A stretch of 64,000 nt of DNA from Membranipora membranacea (lineage: Eukaryota > Bryozoa > Gymnolaemata > Cheilostomatida > Membraniporidae). Position numbers and translations under genes: made by a program. The notes under the pieces are model-generated. The model worked only from the letters and a program-made list of their open reading frames with translations, searched no databases and was not told where the DNA came from. Every line of letters starts with the position of its first letter. Position 1 is the first letter of the stretch. This document shows positions 1 to 11,000 of this stretch, one piece after another. The stretch covers positions 25,482,001 through 25,546,000 of the forward strand of contig OU612068.1 in NCBI GenBank assembly GCA_914767715.1, given 5' to 3'.

Positions 1-2
1 CA

Positions 3-3000
3 GCAGGGCAACCAGGAAACGATGGACAACCAGGATCACAAGGAGCACCAGGACAACAAGGTAATGCTGGAGCACCAGGACAACCAGGAGCAGCAGGATT
101 TGATGGCCAACCAGGATCACAAGGAGCCCCAGGACAACCTGGATCAGCTGGACAGCCAGGACAGGCTGGAGCAGCAGGATTTGACGGACAACCAGGAGCA
201 CAAGGAGCCCCAGGCCAACCTGGATCAGCTGGACAACCAGGACAAGCTGGAGCAGCAGGTCAACCAGGTAATGATGGACAACCAGGAGCACCAGGCCAAC
301 GTGGTAATGATGGCGCACCAGGTGTTGGACAGCCAGGAGCTGCAGGACAACCAGGAAACGATGGAGCACCAGGACAACCAGGCTCTGCTGGACAACCAGG
401 TTCTCCAGGATTTGATGGACAACCTGGATCACAAGGAGCACCAGGACAACCAGGATCTGCTGGACAACCAGGAGCTGCAGGATTTGATGGACAACCAGGA
501 TCACAAGGAGCCCCAGGACAACCTGGATCAGCTGGACAGCCAGGACAGGCTGGAGCAGCAGGTCAACCAGGTAATGATGGACAGCCAGGAGCACCAGGAA
601 TTGGACAACCAGGAGCCGCCGGTCAGCCAGGATCACCAGGATTTGATGGTCAACCAGGAGCTACTGGTCAACCAGGAGCAGCTGGACAACCAGGTAATGC
701 AGGAGCCGCAGGACAACCAGGAGCTGCAGGATTTGATGGTCAACCCGGAGCACAAGGAGCCCCAGGACAACCTGGATCAGCTGGACAGCCAGGTAATGAC
801 GGACAACCAGGATCACAAGGAGCACCAGGACAACCAGGATCTGCCGGACAACCAGGTAATGCTGGAGCCCCAGGACAACCAGGAGCAGCAGGCCAACGTG
901 GTAATGATGGTGCACCAGGTGTTGGACAGCCAGGAGCTGCAGGACAACCAGGAAATGATGGAGCACCAGGACAACCAGGCTCTGCTGGACAACCAGGTTC
1001 TCCAGGATTTGATGGACAACCAGGATCACAAGGAGCACCAGGACAACCAGGATCTGCTGGACAACCAGGAGCTGCAGGATTTGATGGACAACCAGGATCA
1101 CAAGGAGCCCCAGGTCAACCTGGATCGGCTGGTCAACCAGGACAAGCTGGAGCAGCAGGTCAACCAGGTAATGATGGACAGCCAGGAGCACCAGGAATTG
1201 GACAACCAGGAGCTGCTGGACAGCCAGGATCACCAGGATTTGATGGTCAACCTGGAGCTGCTGGTCAACCAGGATCTTCAGGACAGCCAGGTAATGATGG
1301 AGCACCAGGACAACCAGGCTCAGCTGGACAACCAGGAGCTGCAGGATTTGATGGACAACCAGGATCACAAGGAGCCCCAGGACAACCAGGATCTGCAGGA
1401 CAGCCAGGTCAATCTGGAGCAGCAGGACAACCAGGTAACGATGGAGCACCAGGGCAGCCAGGTTCCGCTGGACAACCCGGATCTCCCGGATTTGATGGAC
1501 AGCCAGGATCACAAGGAGCACCAGGACAACAAGGTAATGCTGGAGCACCAGGACAACCAGGAGCAGCAGGATTTGATGGTCAACCAGGATCTCAAGGAGC
1601 CCCAGGTCAACCAGGATCAGCTGGACAACCAGGACAAGCTGGAGCAGCAGGTCAACCAGGAAATGATGGACAACCAGGATCACAAGGAGCACCAGGACAA
1701 CAAGGTAATGCTGGAGCACCAGGACAACCAGGAGCAGCAGGATTTGATGGCCAACCAGGATCACAAGGAGCCCCAGGACAACCTGGATCAGCTGGACAGC
1801 CAGGACAGGCTGGAGCAGCAGGATTTGACGGACAACCAGGAGCACAAGGAGCCCCAGGCCAACCTGGATCAGCTGGACAACCAGGACAAGCTGGAGCAGC
1901 AGGTCAACCGGGTAATGATGGACAACCAGGAGCACCAGGCCAACGTGGTAATGATGGCGCACCAGGTGTTGGACAGCCAGGAGCTGCAGGACAACCAGGA
2001 AACGATGGAGCACCAGGACAACCAGGCTCTGCTGGACAACCAGGTTCTCCAGGATTTGATGGACAACCAGGATCACAAGGAGCACCAGGACAACCAGGAT
2101 CTGCTGGACAACCAGGAGCTGCAGGATTTGATGGACAACCAGGATCACAAGGAGCCCCAGGTCAACCTGGATCGGCTGGTCAACCAGGACAAGCTGGAGC
2201 AGCAGGCCAACCAGGTAATGATGGACAGCCAGGAGCCCCAGGAATTGGACAACCAGGAGCCGCTGGACAACCAGGATCACCAGGATTTGATGGCCAACCA
2301 GGAGCTGCTGGTCAACCAGGATCTGCTGGACAACCAGGTAATGCTGGAGCACCAGGACAACCAGGAGCAGCAGGATTTGATGGCCAACCAGGATCACAAG
2401 GAGCCCCAGGCCAACCTGGATCAGCTGGGCAGCCAGGACAGGCTGGAGCAGCAGGTCAACCAGGTAATGACGGACAGCCAGGAGCACCTGGCCAACGTGG
2501 AAATGATGGAGCACCAGGTGTAGGACAACCTGGAGCTGCCGGACAACCAGGATCACCAGGTTTTGATGGTCAACCAGGAGCTGCAGGTCAACCCGGACAA
2601 GCAGGATCAGCCGGGCAGCCAGGAAATGATGGAGCACCAGGACAGCCAGGTGCTGCTGGACAACCAGGATCACCAGGATTTGATGGTCAACCAGGAGCTG
2701 CTGGTCAACCAGGATCTGCTGGACAACCAGGTAATGCTGGAGCACCAGGACAACCAGGAGCAGCAGGATTCGATGGACAACCAGGAGCACAAGGAGCCCC
2801 AGGCCAACCCGGATCAGCTGGACAGCCAGGACAGGCTGGAGAAGCAGGTCAACCAGGTGTTGGACAACCAGGAGCTGCTGGACAACCAGGAGCTGCTGGA
2901 CAACCAGGATCACCAGGATTTGATGGTCAACCAGGAGCCGCTGGACAACCAGGTAATGCTGGAGCACCAGGACAACCAGGAGCGGCAGGATTCGATGGAC

Positions 3001-6000
3001 AACCAGGAGCACAAGGAGCCCCAGGCCAACCCGGATCAGCTGGACAGCCAGGACAGGCTGGAGCAGCAGGTCAACCAGGAAACGATGGACAGCCAGGAGC
3101 ACAGGGTCAACGTGGAAATGATGGAGCACCAGGTGTAGGACAACCTGGAGCCGCTGGACAACCAGGATCACCAGGATTTGATGGTCAACCAGGAGCCGCT
3201 GGACAACCAGGAAATGATGGAGCACCAGGACAACCAGGATCCGCAGGCCAACCAGGATCAGCTGGACAACCTGGATCACCAGGATTTGATGGTCAACCAG
3301 GAGCTGCAGGACAACCTGGAGCTGCAGGACAACCAGGTGTTGGACAACCAGGAGCTGCTGGACAACCAGGATCACCAGGATTTGATGGTCAACCAGGCGC
3401 CGCTGGACAACCAGGAAATGATGGAGCACCAGGACAACCAGGATCCGCAGGCCAACCAGGTTCAGCTGGACAACCAGGATCACCAGGATTTGATGGTCAA
3501 CCAGGAGCTGCAGGACAACCTGGAGCTGCAGGACAACCAGGTGTTGGACAACCAGGAGCTGCTGGACAACCAGGATCACCAGGATTTGATGGTCAACCAG
3601 GCGCTGCCGGACAACCAGGTAACGATGGAGCACCAGGACAACCAGGATCTGCAGGTCAACCAGGATCACCAGGATTTGATGGTCAACCAGGGTCAGCAGG
3701 ACAACCAGGATCCGCAGGCCAACCAGGATCAGCTGGACAACCAGGATCACCAGGATTTGATGGTCAACCAGGAGCTGCAGGACAACCTGGAGCTGCAGGA
3801 CAACCAGGTGTTGGACAACCAGGAGCTGCTGGACAACCAGGATCACCAGGATTTGATGGTCAACCAGGCGCCGCTGGACAACCAGGAAATGATGGAGCAC
3901 CAGGACAACCAGGATCCGCAGGCCAACCAGGTTCAGCTGGACAACCAGGATCACCAGGATTTGATGGACAACCAGGAGCTGCAGGACAACCTGGAGCTGC
4001 AGGACAACCAGGTGTTGGACAACCAGGAGCTGCTGGACAACCAGGATCACCAGGATTTGATGGACAACCAGGCCAAGCTGGCGCAGCCGGTCAACCAGGT
4101 AATGACGGAGCACCAGGACAACCAGGATCTGCAGGACAACCAGGATCACCAGGATTTGATGGTCAACCAGGGTCAGCAGGACAACCAGGACCAGCTGGAC
4201 AACCAGGATCCGCTGGTCAAACAGGCGCGCCAGGATCACCAGGATTCGATGGGCAACCAGGAGCTGCCGGTCAACCAGGAGCAGCTGGACAACCAGGTAA
4301 TGCAGGAGCCGCAGGACAACCAGGAGCTGCAGGATTTGATGGTCAACCGGGAGCTGCAGGACAACCTGGAGCTGCAGGACAACCAGGTGTTGGACAACCA
4401 GGAGCTGCTGGACAACCAGGATCACCAGGATTCGATGGTCAACCAGGAGCCGCTGGACAACCAGGAAATGATGGAGCACCAGGACAACCAGGATCCGCAG
4501 GCCAACCAGGTTCAGCTGGACAACCAGGATCACCAGGATTTGACGGTCAACCAGGAAATGATGGAGCACCAGGACAACCAGGATCTGCAGGCCAACCAGG
4601 TTCAGCTGGACAACCAGGATCACCAGGATTTGATGGTCAACCAGGAGCTGCAGGACAACCTGGAGCTGCAGGACAACCAGGTGTTGGACAACCAGGAGCT
4701 GCTGGACAACCAGGATCACCAGGATTTGATGGACAACCAGGCCAAGCTGGCGCAGCCGGTCAACCAGGTAATGACGGAGCACCAGGACAACCAGGATCTG
4801 CAGGACAACCAGGATCACCAGGATTTGATGGTCAACCAGGGTCAGCAGGACAACCAGGATCCGCAGGCCAACCAGGATCAGCTGGACAACCAGGATCACC
4901 AGGATTTGATGGTCAACCAGGAGCTGCAGGACAACCTGGAGCTGCAGGACAACCAGGTGTTGGACAACCAGGAGCTGCTGGACAACCAGGATCACCAGGA
5001 TTTGATGGACAACCAGGCGCCGCTGGACAACCAGGAAATGATGGAGCACCAGGACAACCAGGATCCGCAGGCCAGCCAGGTTCAGCCGGACAACCAGGAT
5101 CACCAGGATTTGATGGACAACCAGGAGCTGCAGGACAACCTGGAGCTGCAGGACAACCAGGTGTTGGACAACCAGGAGCTGCTGGACAACCAGGATCACC
5201 AGGATTTGATGGGCAACCAGGCCAAGCTGGAGCAGCCGGTCAACCAGGTAATGATGGAGCACCAGGACAACCAGGATCTGCAGGACAACCAGGATCACCA
5301 GGATTTGATGGTCAACCAGGGTCAGCAGGACAACCAGGATCAGCTGGACAACCAGGATCCGCTGGTCAAACAGGCGCACCAGGATCACCAGGATTCGATG
5401 GGCAACCAGGAGCTGCCGGTCAACCAGGAGCAGATGGACAACCAGGTAATGCAGGAGCTGCAGGACAACCAGGATCACCAGGATTTGATGGTCAACCAGG
5501 AGCTGCAGGACAACCTGGAGCTGCAGGACAACCAGGTGTTGGACAACCAGGAGCTGCTGGACAACCAGGATCACCAGGATTTGATGGTCAACCAGGAGCT
5601 GCTGGACAACCAGGAAATGATGGAGCACCAGGACAACCAGGATCCGCAGGCCAACCAGGTTCAGCTGGACAACCAGGATCACCAGGATTTGATGGTCAAC
5701 CAGGAGCCGCTGGACAACCAGGAAATGATGGAGCACCAGGACAACCAGGATCCGCAGGCCAACCAGGTTCAGCTGGACAACCAGGATCACCAGGATTTGA
5801 TGGTCAACCAGGAGCTGCAGGACAACCTGGAGCTGCAGGACAACCAGGTGTTGGACAACCAGGAGCTGCTGGACAACCAGGATCACCAGGATTTGATGGA
5901 CAACCAGGCTCACCAGGACAACCAGGAAACGATGGAGCACCAGGACAACCAGGCGCTGCAGGACAACCAGGATCTCCAGGATTCGATGGACAACCAGGAG

Positions 6001-6461
6001 CACCAGGTCAACCAGGTAATGATGGAGCACCAGGCATCGGACAACCAGGACAAGCAGGACCTGCTGGACAACCAGGAGCACCAGGATTCGATGGACAACC
6101 AGGAGCACCAGGTCAACCAGGTAATGATGGAGCACCAGGCATTGGACAACCAGGACAAGCTGGACAACCAGGATCACCAGGATTCGACGGTCAACCAGGA
6201 GCTGCAGGACAACCAGGACCAGCTGGATTTGATGGTCAACCAGGATCTGCAGGACAACCAGGTCCAGCCGGCCAAGCAGGATCACCAGGATTCGATGGTC
6301 AACCAGGATCACCAGGGCCAGCAGGACAACCAGGACCACAAGGACAACAAGGACCAGCTGGCCTCACAGGAGCTCAAGGCCCAGCAGGAGCAGTTGGTGC
6401 TACAGGCCCCATCCGTATTGTGAACACTGGAGCACTTCCAGCAGGTGGTGGCTACCAATAA
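3..6461 (+). CDS. Giant collagen-like Gly-X-Y protein, 3' part, 5' end outside window
   Basis: The frame starting at base 3 reads uninterrupted Gly-X-Y triplets for 2,152 codons to a TAA at 6459-6461. It has no ATG, so the true start lies upstream of the window. Typical triplets are GQP, GAA, GSP, GND, GFD, GSA and GAP. Proline sits almost always in Y, the position hydroxylated in animals, and GPP is essentially absent. I saw no Lys or Cys codon and only rare Arg (GQRGND). The helix is broken at regular places by G-V-G or G-I-G (a missing third residue), always before QPG. Near the C-terminus the triplets become GPA/GPQ, and the chain ends in a short tail ([17 protein letters not shown]) with no NC1, COLFI or other trimerisation domain. 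No intron occurs in 6.4 kb, unlike fibrillar collagens built from 54-bp exons. It is probably secreted and structural; the exact family is unknown. Very long antisense and shifted ORFs over the region are by-products of the codon pattern. Confidence 0.85.
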   Translation, partial: AGQPGNDGQPGSQGAPGQQGNAGAPGQPGAAGFDGQPGSQGAPGQPGSAGQPGQAGAAGFDGQPGAQGAPGQPGSAGQPGQAGAAGQPGNDGQPGAPGQRGNDGAPGVGQPGAAGQPGNDGAPGQPGSAGQPGSPGFDGQPGSQGAPGQPGSAGQPGAAGFDGQPGSQGAPGQPGSAGQPGQAGAAGQPGNDGQPGAPGIGQPGAAGQPGSPGFDGQPGATGQPGAAGQPGNAGAAGQPGAAGFDGQPGAQGAPGQPGSAGQPGNDGQPGSQGAPGQPGSAGQPGNAGAPGQPGAAGQRGNDGAPGVGQPGAAGQPGNDGAPGQPGSAGQPGSPGFDGQPGSQGAPGQPGSAGQPGAAGFDGQPGSQGAPGQPGSAGQPGQAGAAGQPGNDGQPGAPGIGQPGAAGQPGSPGFDGQPGAAGQPGSSGQPGNDGAPGQPGSAGQPGAAGFDGQPGSQGAPGQPGSAGQPGQSGAAGQPGNDGAPGQPGSAGQPGSPGFDGQPGSQGAPGQQGNAGAPGQPGAAGFDGQPGSQGAPGQPGSAGQPGQAGAAGQPGNDGQPGSQGAPGQQGNAGAPGQPGAAGFDGQPGSQGAPGQPGSAGQPGQAGAAGFDGQPGAQGAPGQPGSAGQPGQAGAAGQPGNDGQPGAPGQRGNDGAPGVGQPGAAGQPGNDGAPGQPGSAGQPGSPGFDGQPGSQGAPGQPGSAGQPGAAGFDGQPGSQGAPGQPGSAGQPGQAGAAGQPGNDGQPGAPGIGQPGAAGQPGSPGFDGQPGAAGQPGSAGQPGNAGAPGQPGAAGFDGQPGSQGAPGQPGSAGQPGQAGAAGQPGNDGQPGAPGQRGNDGAPGVGQPGAAGQPGSPGFDGQPGAAGQPGQAGSAGQPGNDGAPGQPGAAGQPGSPGFDGQPGAAGQPGSAGQPGNAGAPGQPGAAGFDGQPGAQGAPGQPGSAGQPGQAGEAGQPGVGQPGAAGQPGAAGQPGSPGFDGQPGAAGQPGNAGAPGQPGAAGFDGQPGAQGAPGQPGSAGQPGQAGAAGQPGNDGQPGAQGQRGNDGAPGVGQPGAAGQPGSPGFDGQPGAAGQPGNDGAPGQPGSAGQPGSAGQPGSPGFDGQPGAAGQPGAAGQPGVGQPGAAGQPGSPGFDGQPGAAGQPGNDGAPGQPGSAGQPGSAGQPGSPGFDGQPGAAGQPGAAGQPGVGQPGAAGQPGSPGFDGQPGAAGQPGNDGAPGQPGSAGQPGSPGFDGQPGSAGQPGSAGQPGSAGQPGSPGFDGQPGAAGQPGAAGQPGVGQPGAAGQPGSPGFDGQPGAAGQPGNDGAPGQPGSAGQPGSAGQPGSPGFDGQPGAAGQPGAAGQPGVGQPGAAGQPGSPGFDGQPGQAGAAGQPGNDGAPGQPGSAGQPGSPGFDGQPGSAGQPGPAGQPGSAGQTGAPGSPGFDGQPGAAGQPGAAGQPGNAGAAGQPGAAGFDGQPGAAGQPGAAGQPGVGQPGAAGQPGSPGFDGQPGAAGQPGNDGAPGQPGSAGQPGSAGQPGSPGFDGQPGNDGAPGQPGSAGQPGSAGQPGSPGFDGQPGAAGQPGAAGQPGVGQPGAAGQPGSPGFDGQPGQAGAAGQPGNDGAPGQPGSAGQPGSPGFDGQPGSAGQPGSAGQPGSAGQPGSPGFDGQPGAAGQPGAAGQPGVGQPGAAGQPGSPGFDGQPGAAGQPGNDGAPGQPGSAGQPGSAGQPGSPGFDGQPGAAGQPGAAGQPGVGQPGAAGQPGSPGFDGQPGQAGAAGQPGNDGAPGQPGSAGQPGSPGFDGQPGSAGQPGSAGQPGSAGQTGAPGSPGFDGQPGAAGQPGADGQPGNAGAAGQPGSPGFDGQPGAAGQPGAAGQPGVGQPGAAGQPGSPGFDGQPGAAGQPGNDGAPGQPGSAGQPGSAGQPGSPGFDGQPGAAGQPGNDGAPGQPGSAGQPGSAGQPGSPGFDGQPGAAGQPGAAGQPGVGQPGAAGQPGSPGFDGQPGSPGQPGNDGAPGQPGAAGQPGSPGFDGQPGAPGQPGNDGAPGIGQPGQAGPAGQPGAPGFDGQPGAPGQPGNDGAPGIGQPGQAGQPGSPGFDGQPGAAGQPGPAGFDGQPGSAGQPGPAGQAGSPGFDGQPGSPGPAGQPGPQGQQGPAGLTGAQGPAGAVGATGPIRIVNTGALPAGGGYQ
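15..2235 (+). repeat. Intragenic duplication, offset 1,644 bp, in collagen-like gene
   Basis: A block of roughly 580-600 bp beginning near base 15 recurs almost base for base beginning near 1659. The offset is 1,644 bp, equal to 548 codons, so the Gly-X-Y frame is kept. It includes the distinctive [15 protein letters not shown] section. A shorter related copy lies near 890-1210. Confidence 0.75.
3540..5850 (+). repeat. Higher-order repeat of 1,149 bp in collagen-like gene
   Basis: The GVGQPG interruption occurs at 3807, 4011 and 4386 and again at 4956, 5160 and 5535. The spacings are 204 and 375 bp in both sets, a constant shift of 1,149 bp (383 codons). The flanking interruptions at 3540/4680 and 4680/5847 deviate by 9-18 bp, also multiples of three. 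This indicates an in-frame tandem duplication of about 1.15 kb with later small in-frame indels. Confidence 0.75.
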
Positions 6462-8079
6462 AACAAGAAGATAGGAATCTCCCCAATATAGTTTAATCAG
6501 AAAAATACGATGCAATGCAATTAAATCGTATTGCCAATTTTGCTTTCTGTCATGAAACACAGTTAGCTTTTGTACACAAATGTAATATATTATAATCAGA
6601 ATAGACCACGCGGCTGTGGTTTCTAAAGCTTTAAATATTTTTCATTCATGCCAGATACTTTTAGTACCATATCTGGCCCATTTCTTCAATTACTCGGAAA
6701 ATTGCTGGCACTTTTCTTTTATTTGCCAGAGGTTTACCTACTATCTAATCGGAACAAGAGATTGAATCTCGATAATTTTCATATGCTCATGACTGAAAAT
6801 TTTTCTACTTATTGATATTCCTTATACTAGTCCTGAATAATAATCAGGATTTCTTTTCATGAATTGCTCAATCACAATAAATTATCTTGTATAACATAAA
6901 AAAAAAACTAGTACTAATTTGAATTGTATAATAACATCTGGAGGATATAAAAGTCGTTTTTGTTCAAAGGAAGAAACATAGCCGGCAGGATGATACTGTA
7001 TACCCTTTATAACCTTACATCATACAAAACTTTGCACTGTGACTGTTCTACGAAACTATACTTGTCCTTGAGGCAATATAAAGCAAGCATGTCATGTTAT
7101 ACTTCTACAGAGTGTGAGTACTTAGGTGGCTTATCTACAAAACTTAGATGAAGAAAGAAGCAAATAATTGTACTATATCAGATATTCCCAAGATATTCAG
7201 ACTGCATTGAACGCTTTGGACATTAACTTTTAAAATCATGAACCACATGTTTGGCTTGTCATGTTTAGGAAACGAGTACGCCAATTCTCTGCGATGCTTT
7301 TATTTTCATGTCAAAAGCAGTACAATAAAATAAGACTATAAATGAGCAAAAGAAAAATTGAGTTATATTACTCTTCATTCGGTGGTAAATCTCTGTTTAG
7401 CGAGTAGAAGCTGCTGCACTGGTAGTGGCGACAGACCAGCACCTTTGATACTCAGAATCAAATTCGGGGTGAATATTATATGTATGCAAGTGTCTCGGTA
7501 TGGTGCGCTGGAAATATGTCTGAGAGGCATTCTTAACAAAGAATTTGCCTTTGATCTGACGTCTTATCTTCTTTTGATCTGTTTCTACATGCATTGCCTC
7601 TGTATAGCTCATCCTTGTCAGAGGTCGTCTGAAAGTGAATCAAAGTTCGCTTGATCAGAATACTAGTGATACAGTTGTTGTTTTGCGGTGATTTTGAACG
7701 ACCGGTACTCTTGATATACATATACATATAAATATACATATGCATATACATATACATATATATACATGTACATGTACATGTACATATACATATACATAAA
7801 CATATATATACATGTACATGTACATGTACATGTACATATACATATACATATACATATAAATATACATAGGTATATATTTGCCAATAACATTTTAGTATCC
7901 TGTCTGTTCAGACGTCAATGACTGTCCGCATATCAACACATCATATTACGTTGGAAAGCGGCTGAGCTGCTAAATGTGAATGACCCATGGCATGTCATTC
8001 TATCGAAAATCCTCGGAAAAGGCTGAAGTCCAAAATATCAAAGCAAAGTGTAAATTCCTACAGTATTCAAGTCAGTATA
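6462..8079. other. Intergenic gap between collagen-like gene and minus-strand gene
   Basis: No supported gene. It contains the collagen 3' untranslated region (an AATAAA overlaps the stop codon at 6457-6462; another AATAAA lies near 6875) and a TA/CA/TG microsatellite. Small ORFs of 60-98 codons here look random. Confidence 0.5.
7711..7868. repeat. TATACA/TACATG microsatellite
   Basis: About 160 bp of alternating purine-pyrimidine hexamers (tatacatatacat and tacatgtacatg). ORFs made of Met-Tyr-Ile-Cys repeats over it are artefacts of the repeat. Confidence 0.9.
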
Positions 8080-11000
8080 TCACGCTGGTTTCTGGCTTTG
8101 CGCATCCTCGCTTCTAATTAAAGCGAAAAATACCCACTTTTTCACTTCAGTCATCCAGTCAGCTGAGAGGGTCTGTATGGGTATTTTAGGTAAGGCGGTG
8201 ACACCGAGTACCTGTGCATAGTCTATACTGTAACTAGATACACGTTTGTCTGATTGTGAGGTCTTGTTCTGTCTAGGCATGTCAGTTGATGCTCTCACCA
8301 ATGGTTGAGGTTCTACAAGATTTAACTGATACAATATCATTAGTTGCCAGGAGGTGATAGTGGAGCGCCATTCCTGCCCTCCAACAAACCAGCATTGATG
8401 GCCATTGATAATCAAACAAGAACAGTTTTGAAAAAATTCAGTATTTGAGTTCATTTGGGTTATCAAACCCTAATTTCTGTACTCAGTATTAAGTTTAATT
8501 TGATTGCACAGCTTTATGTTCTATTGTGGGTTTAAGCACTAACATATATGTTTGCTGAGGAGGTCAGGGGCCGCAACTCTTCCTCTCTTAGTTGAAGCAG
8601 CACGCCCCTGAATTTTCTCCTGGGGAGGGGTCGTGCAATGAATTTCGTAATCTATCCAAATACATGACTGCGTTACTCGGCATATAGCATACAGATAACA
8701 ATAATAGCATTTTATTTTTACAGAACCAGAAAAAAAATTGTTTTTGTGATATACCTTTGAGGAATTGCTCTTCATAATCTTTAGCTGTTTTAGAGGATCT
8801 CTTGTCATGATTGTTTCTAACTGGAGATCTGATCTAAAATACCAAAAACTTGAGTTAGGATACAGACAAAAAGGGAGCGAGATCGCTCATGGACTGGATT
8901 TAGCTGAGTTAACTCAGAGAACTTAAACTTAAGGTTGTATGTTTGGAATGTAAGAGGTTAACTGCTAAATGACTGCCCATTACATACAAAACACTGTCCC
9001 CTGTCAACAAAAGGGTTCAGTTGGACACACAATTGGATTTACATTTTGCAAATGACAATATTGGATATTTATAGTGTTGATAAAATACAAGCTAGCACGA
9101 AAACTATTTTCTGCTCAGTTAAAATATCAGAAGTAAGACCATAGACAAAACATTGGGTAAAACCTAAAAATAAGATACACAATTTTCAAACTCTTCTATT
9201 GATAGAAATATTGGAAGCACAAGGCGTTCTCTCATATGACATTGTATTGCGTCATATTGCATCACGTTGCATTTTCTCAATGAGCAGCATTGAAAACTGA
9301 GAGCCCAACAGTATGCCAAAAATACCCGCCTGGTTGTAAAGATCAAACATCGACAACTTCAAGCCGAACACATGAAAAATACTGATTGGGTATGTTTCTG
9401 GCAGTCAAAACACCATACTGGTACACCCTCATTTAGTTTTTTACTATTATTGCCGTCTTAATTTCAGTTGCCGGCAAGTTCAAAGAATTCTTCAATAAAG
9501 ACATCTAAATATATCACTTAGACAACCGTACATACAAAAAAGTGTCACCCGTGTAAATTGACATTAACTTTCTCTTAATGGCGAGAGCTAAGGGAGTTTA
9601 ATCAATAAAAGATATAGATGCAGCACATATCTGTCTGAGATAATATCCTATTTAGAGGGGAGGGGACGACAAGTGAAGCCAATTGTTGCCCTGGATACAG
9701 TCTTATGTCTTGTAGTAATTAATGCCTTATTCATCTTTCATCTTATTTATCCTTATTTGGTACAGCAGGTCTAGCACGTGTTTAAATGTTAGACAACAAC
9801 AAGTTAACCTGCCAGCTCCATCAGGGAGGGCGGGAGGGGTATATCTCACCCTCCCTCCCTGGCTCCATTTGGATTAGATAACTCAGCCGCCAATAACAGT
9901 CATGGGAGTTGCCCTCCCCCTTAACATTCACTACAAATGTTAGCTAAATGGATCTAACTTGCTTCTTACAATATGGTTGGCACAGCATCAACATTTTCTC
10001 ATTCCCATGATGGTGAACAAAGCTCAAGAACAAATTTTCTGTTGCGAGTTTGTTTTGAGCGCTAGACAGCGCTGTTACATCATCATAGCAAGTTGTGAGG
10101 CAGGAAGGATCCTTGATTGGTTCCTCGATTTTTGTTTTTACAAACTCCGTAAATTCCTCAAATCCCTTTTCTCAGGTCAAGTGGCCACAATGACAGGAAC
10201 AAATTATCATCTGCCTACATTGGAGTTTTGATGACCTCTTAAGCTATGAGATATGGGGTGTTTTTAAGTCGTGTGTGGTGGTAAAGAGCACCACAATTAA
10301 CCATTTACACTTCATCTAGAGAATATTTGGTAGCAGCTTCTTGTTTTGGGAATGACTCAACAGGATGAGAAGCTAGAATCAGCGGTTGTCTTCTAACCAG
10401 AATCAACGGTTGTTTTATAACCAGAATCAACAGTTGTTTTATGACCATATTTTGTGTTTCGAGGAGGAAAATCTAGAGCTAAAAGCAATGAAAAGAATGG
10501 AGAGTCTCAGCCACATCATAAACCATTAGGTTTCATAAGCCAAAGGATTAATATCAAAACCTATAAACACAGCCTAAATTTTTAATTGTGACTCAAATGT
10601 TAATTATGAGGTGGTGTTTTAATCCGCACGCTGTGGAATTAATTATCCCCAGCTGGCTTCATTCACCCCTGCCAACCAGCCCTGCCAACCGGCCCTACCA
10701 ACCAGACACCTAACAACTGATTATGCATGAATCCTTGTGTCAATCAGTCAAAGGACATACTTGGTTGGATCTGTCTATGTCTGAAGTCGGACTTTTATTC
10801 CAAACTTCGAGGTTGTCTTCTCTGAAATTCAGCATTTTCTTATACTGCCCGAGAGCAGATGAATATGCGTGGTCGCCTCTTTGTCTCGACTTCCACATTT
10901 GTCTCATCGCTGAAGTTTCTAAAACAAAATATTCAAATTTGTAAAATAGGCAAAATTATCACTGCCACCCCTAATCCCCCCACCCCACCTCATGAAATCA

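Noticed and set aside
22-2523. Plus-strand 833-codon ORF of [10 protein letters not shown] type, and similar ORFs at 2563-3138 and 3178-6423
   Set aside because: They are the +1-shifted reading of the Gly-X-Y gene. They break wherever GVG occurs as ggt-gta-gga, whereas the collagen frame runs through.
661-6339. Minus-strand 1,892-codon Val/Leu-rich ORF
   Set aside because: It is antisense of the collagen-like repeat; it has no start context, domains or splice signals of its own.
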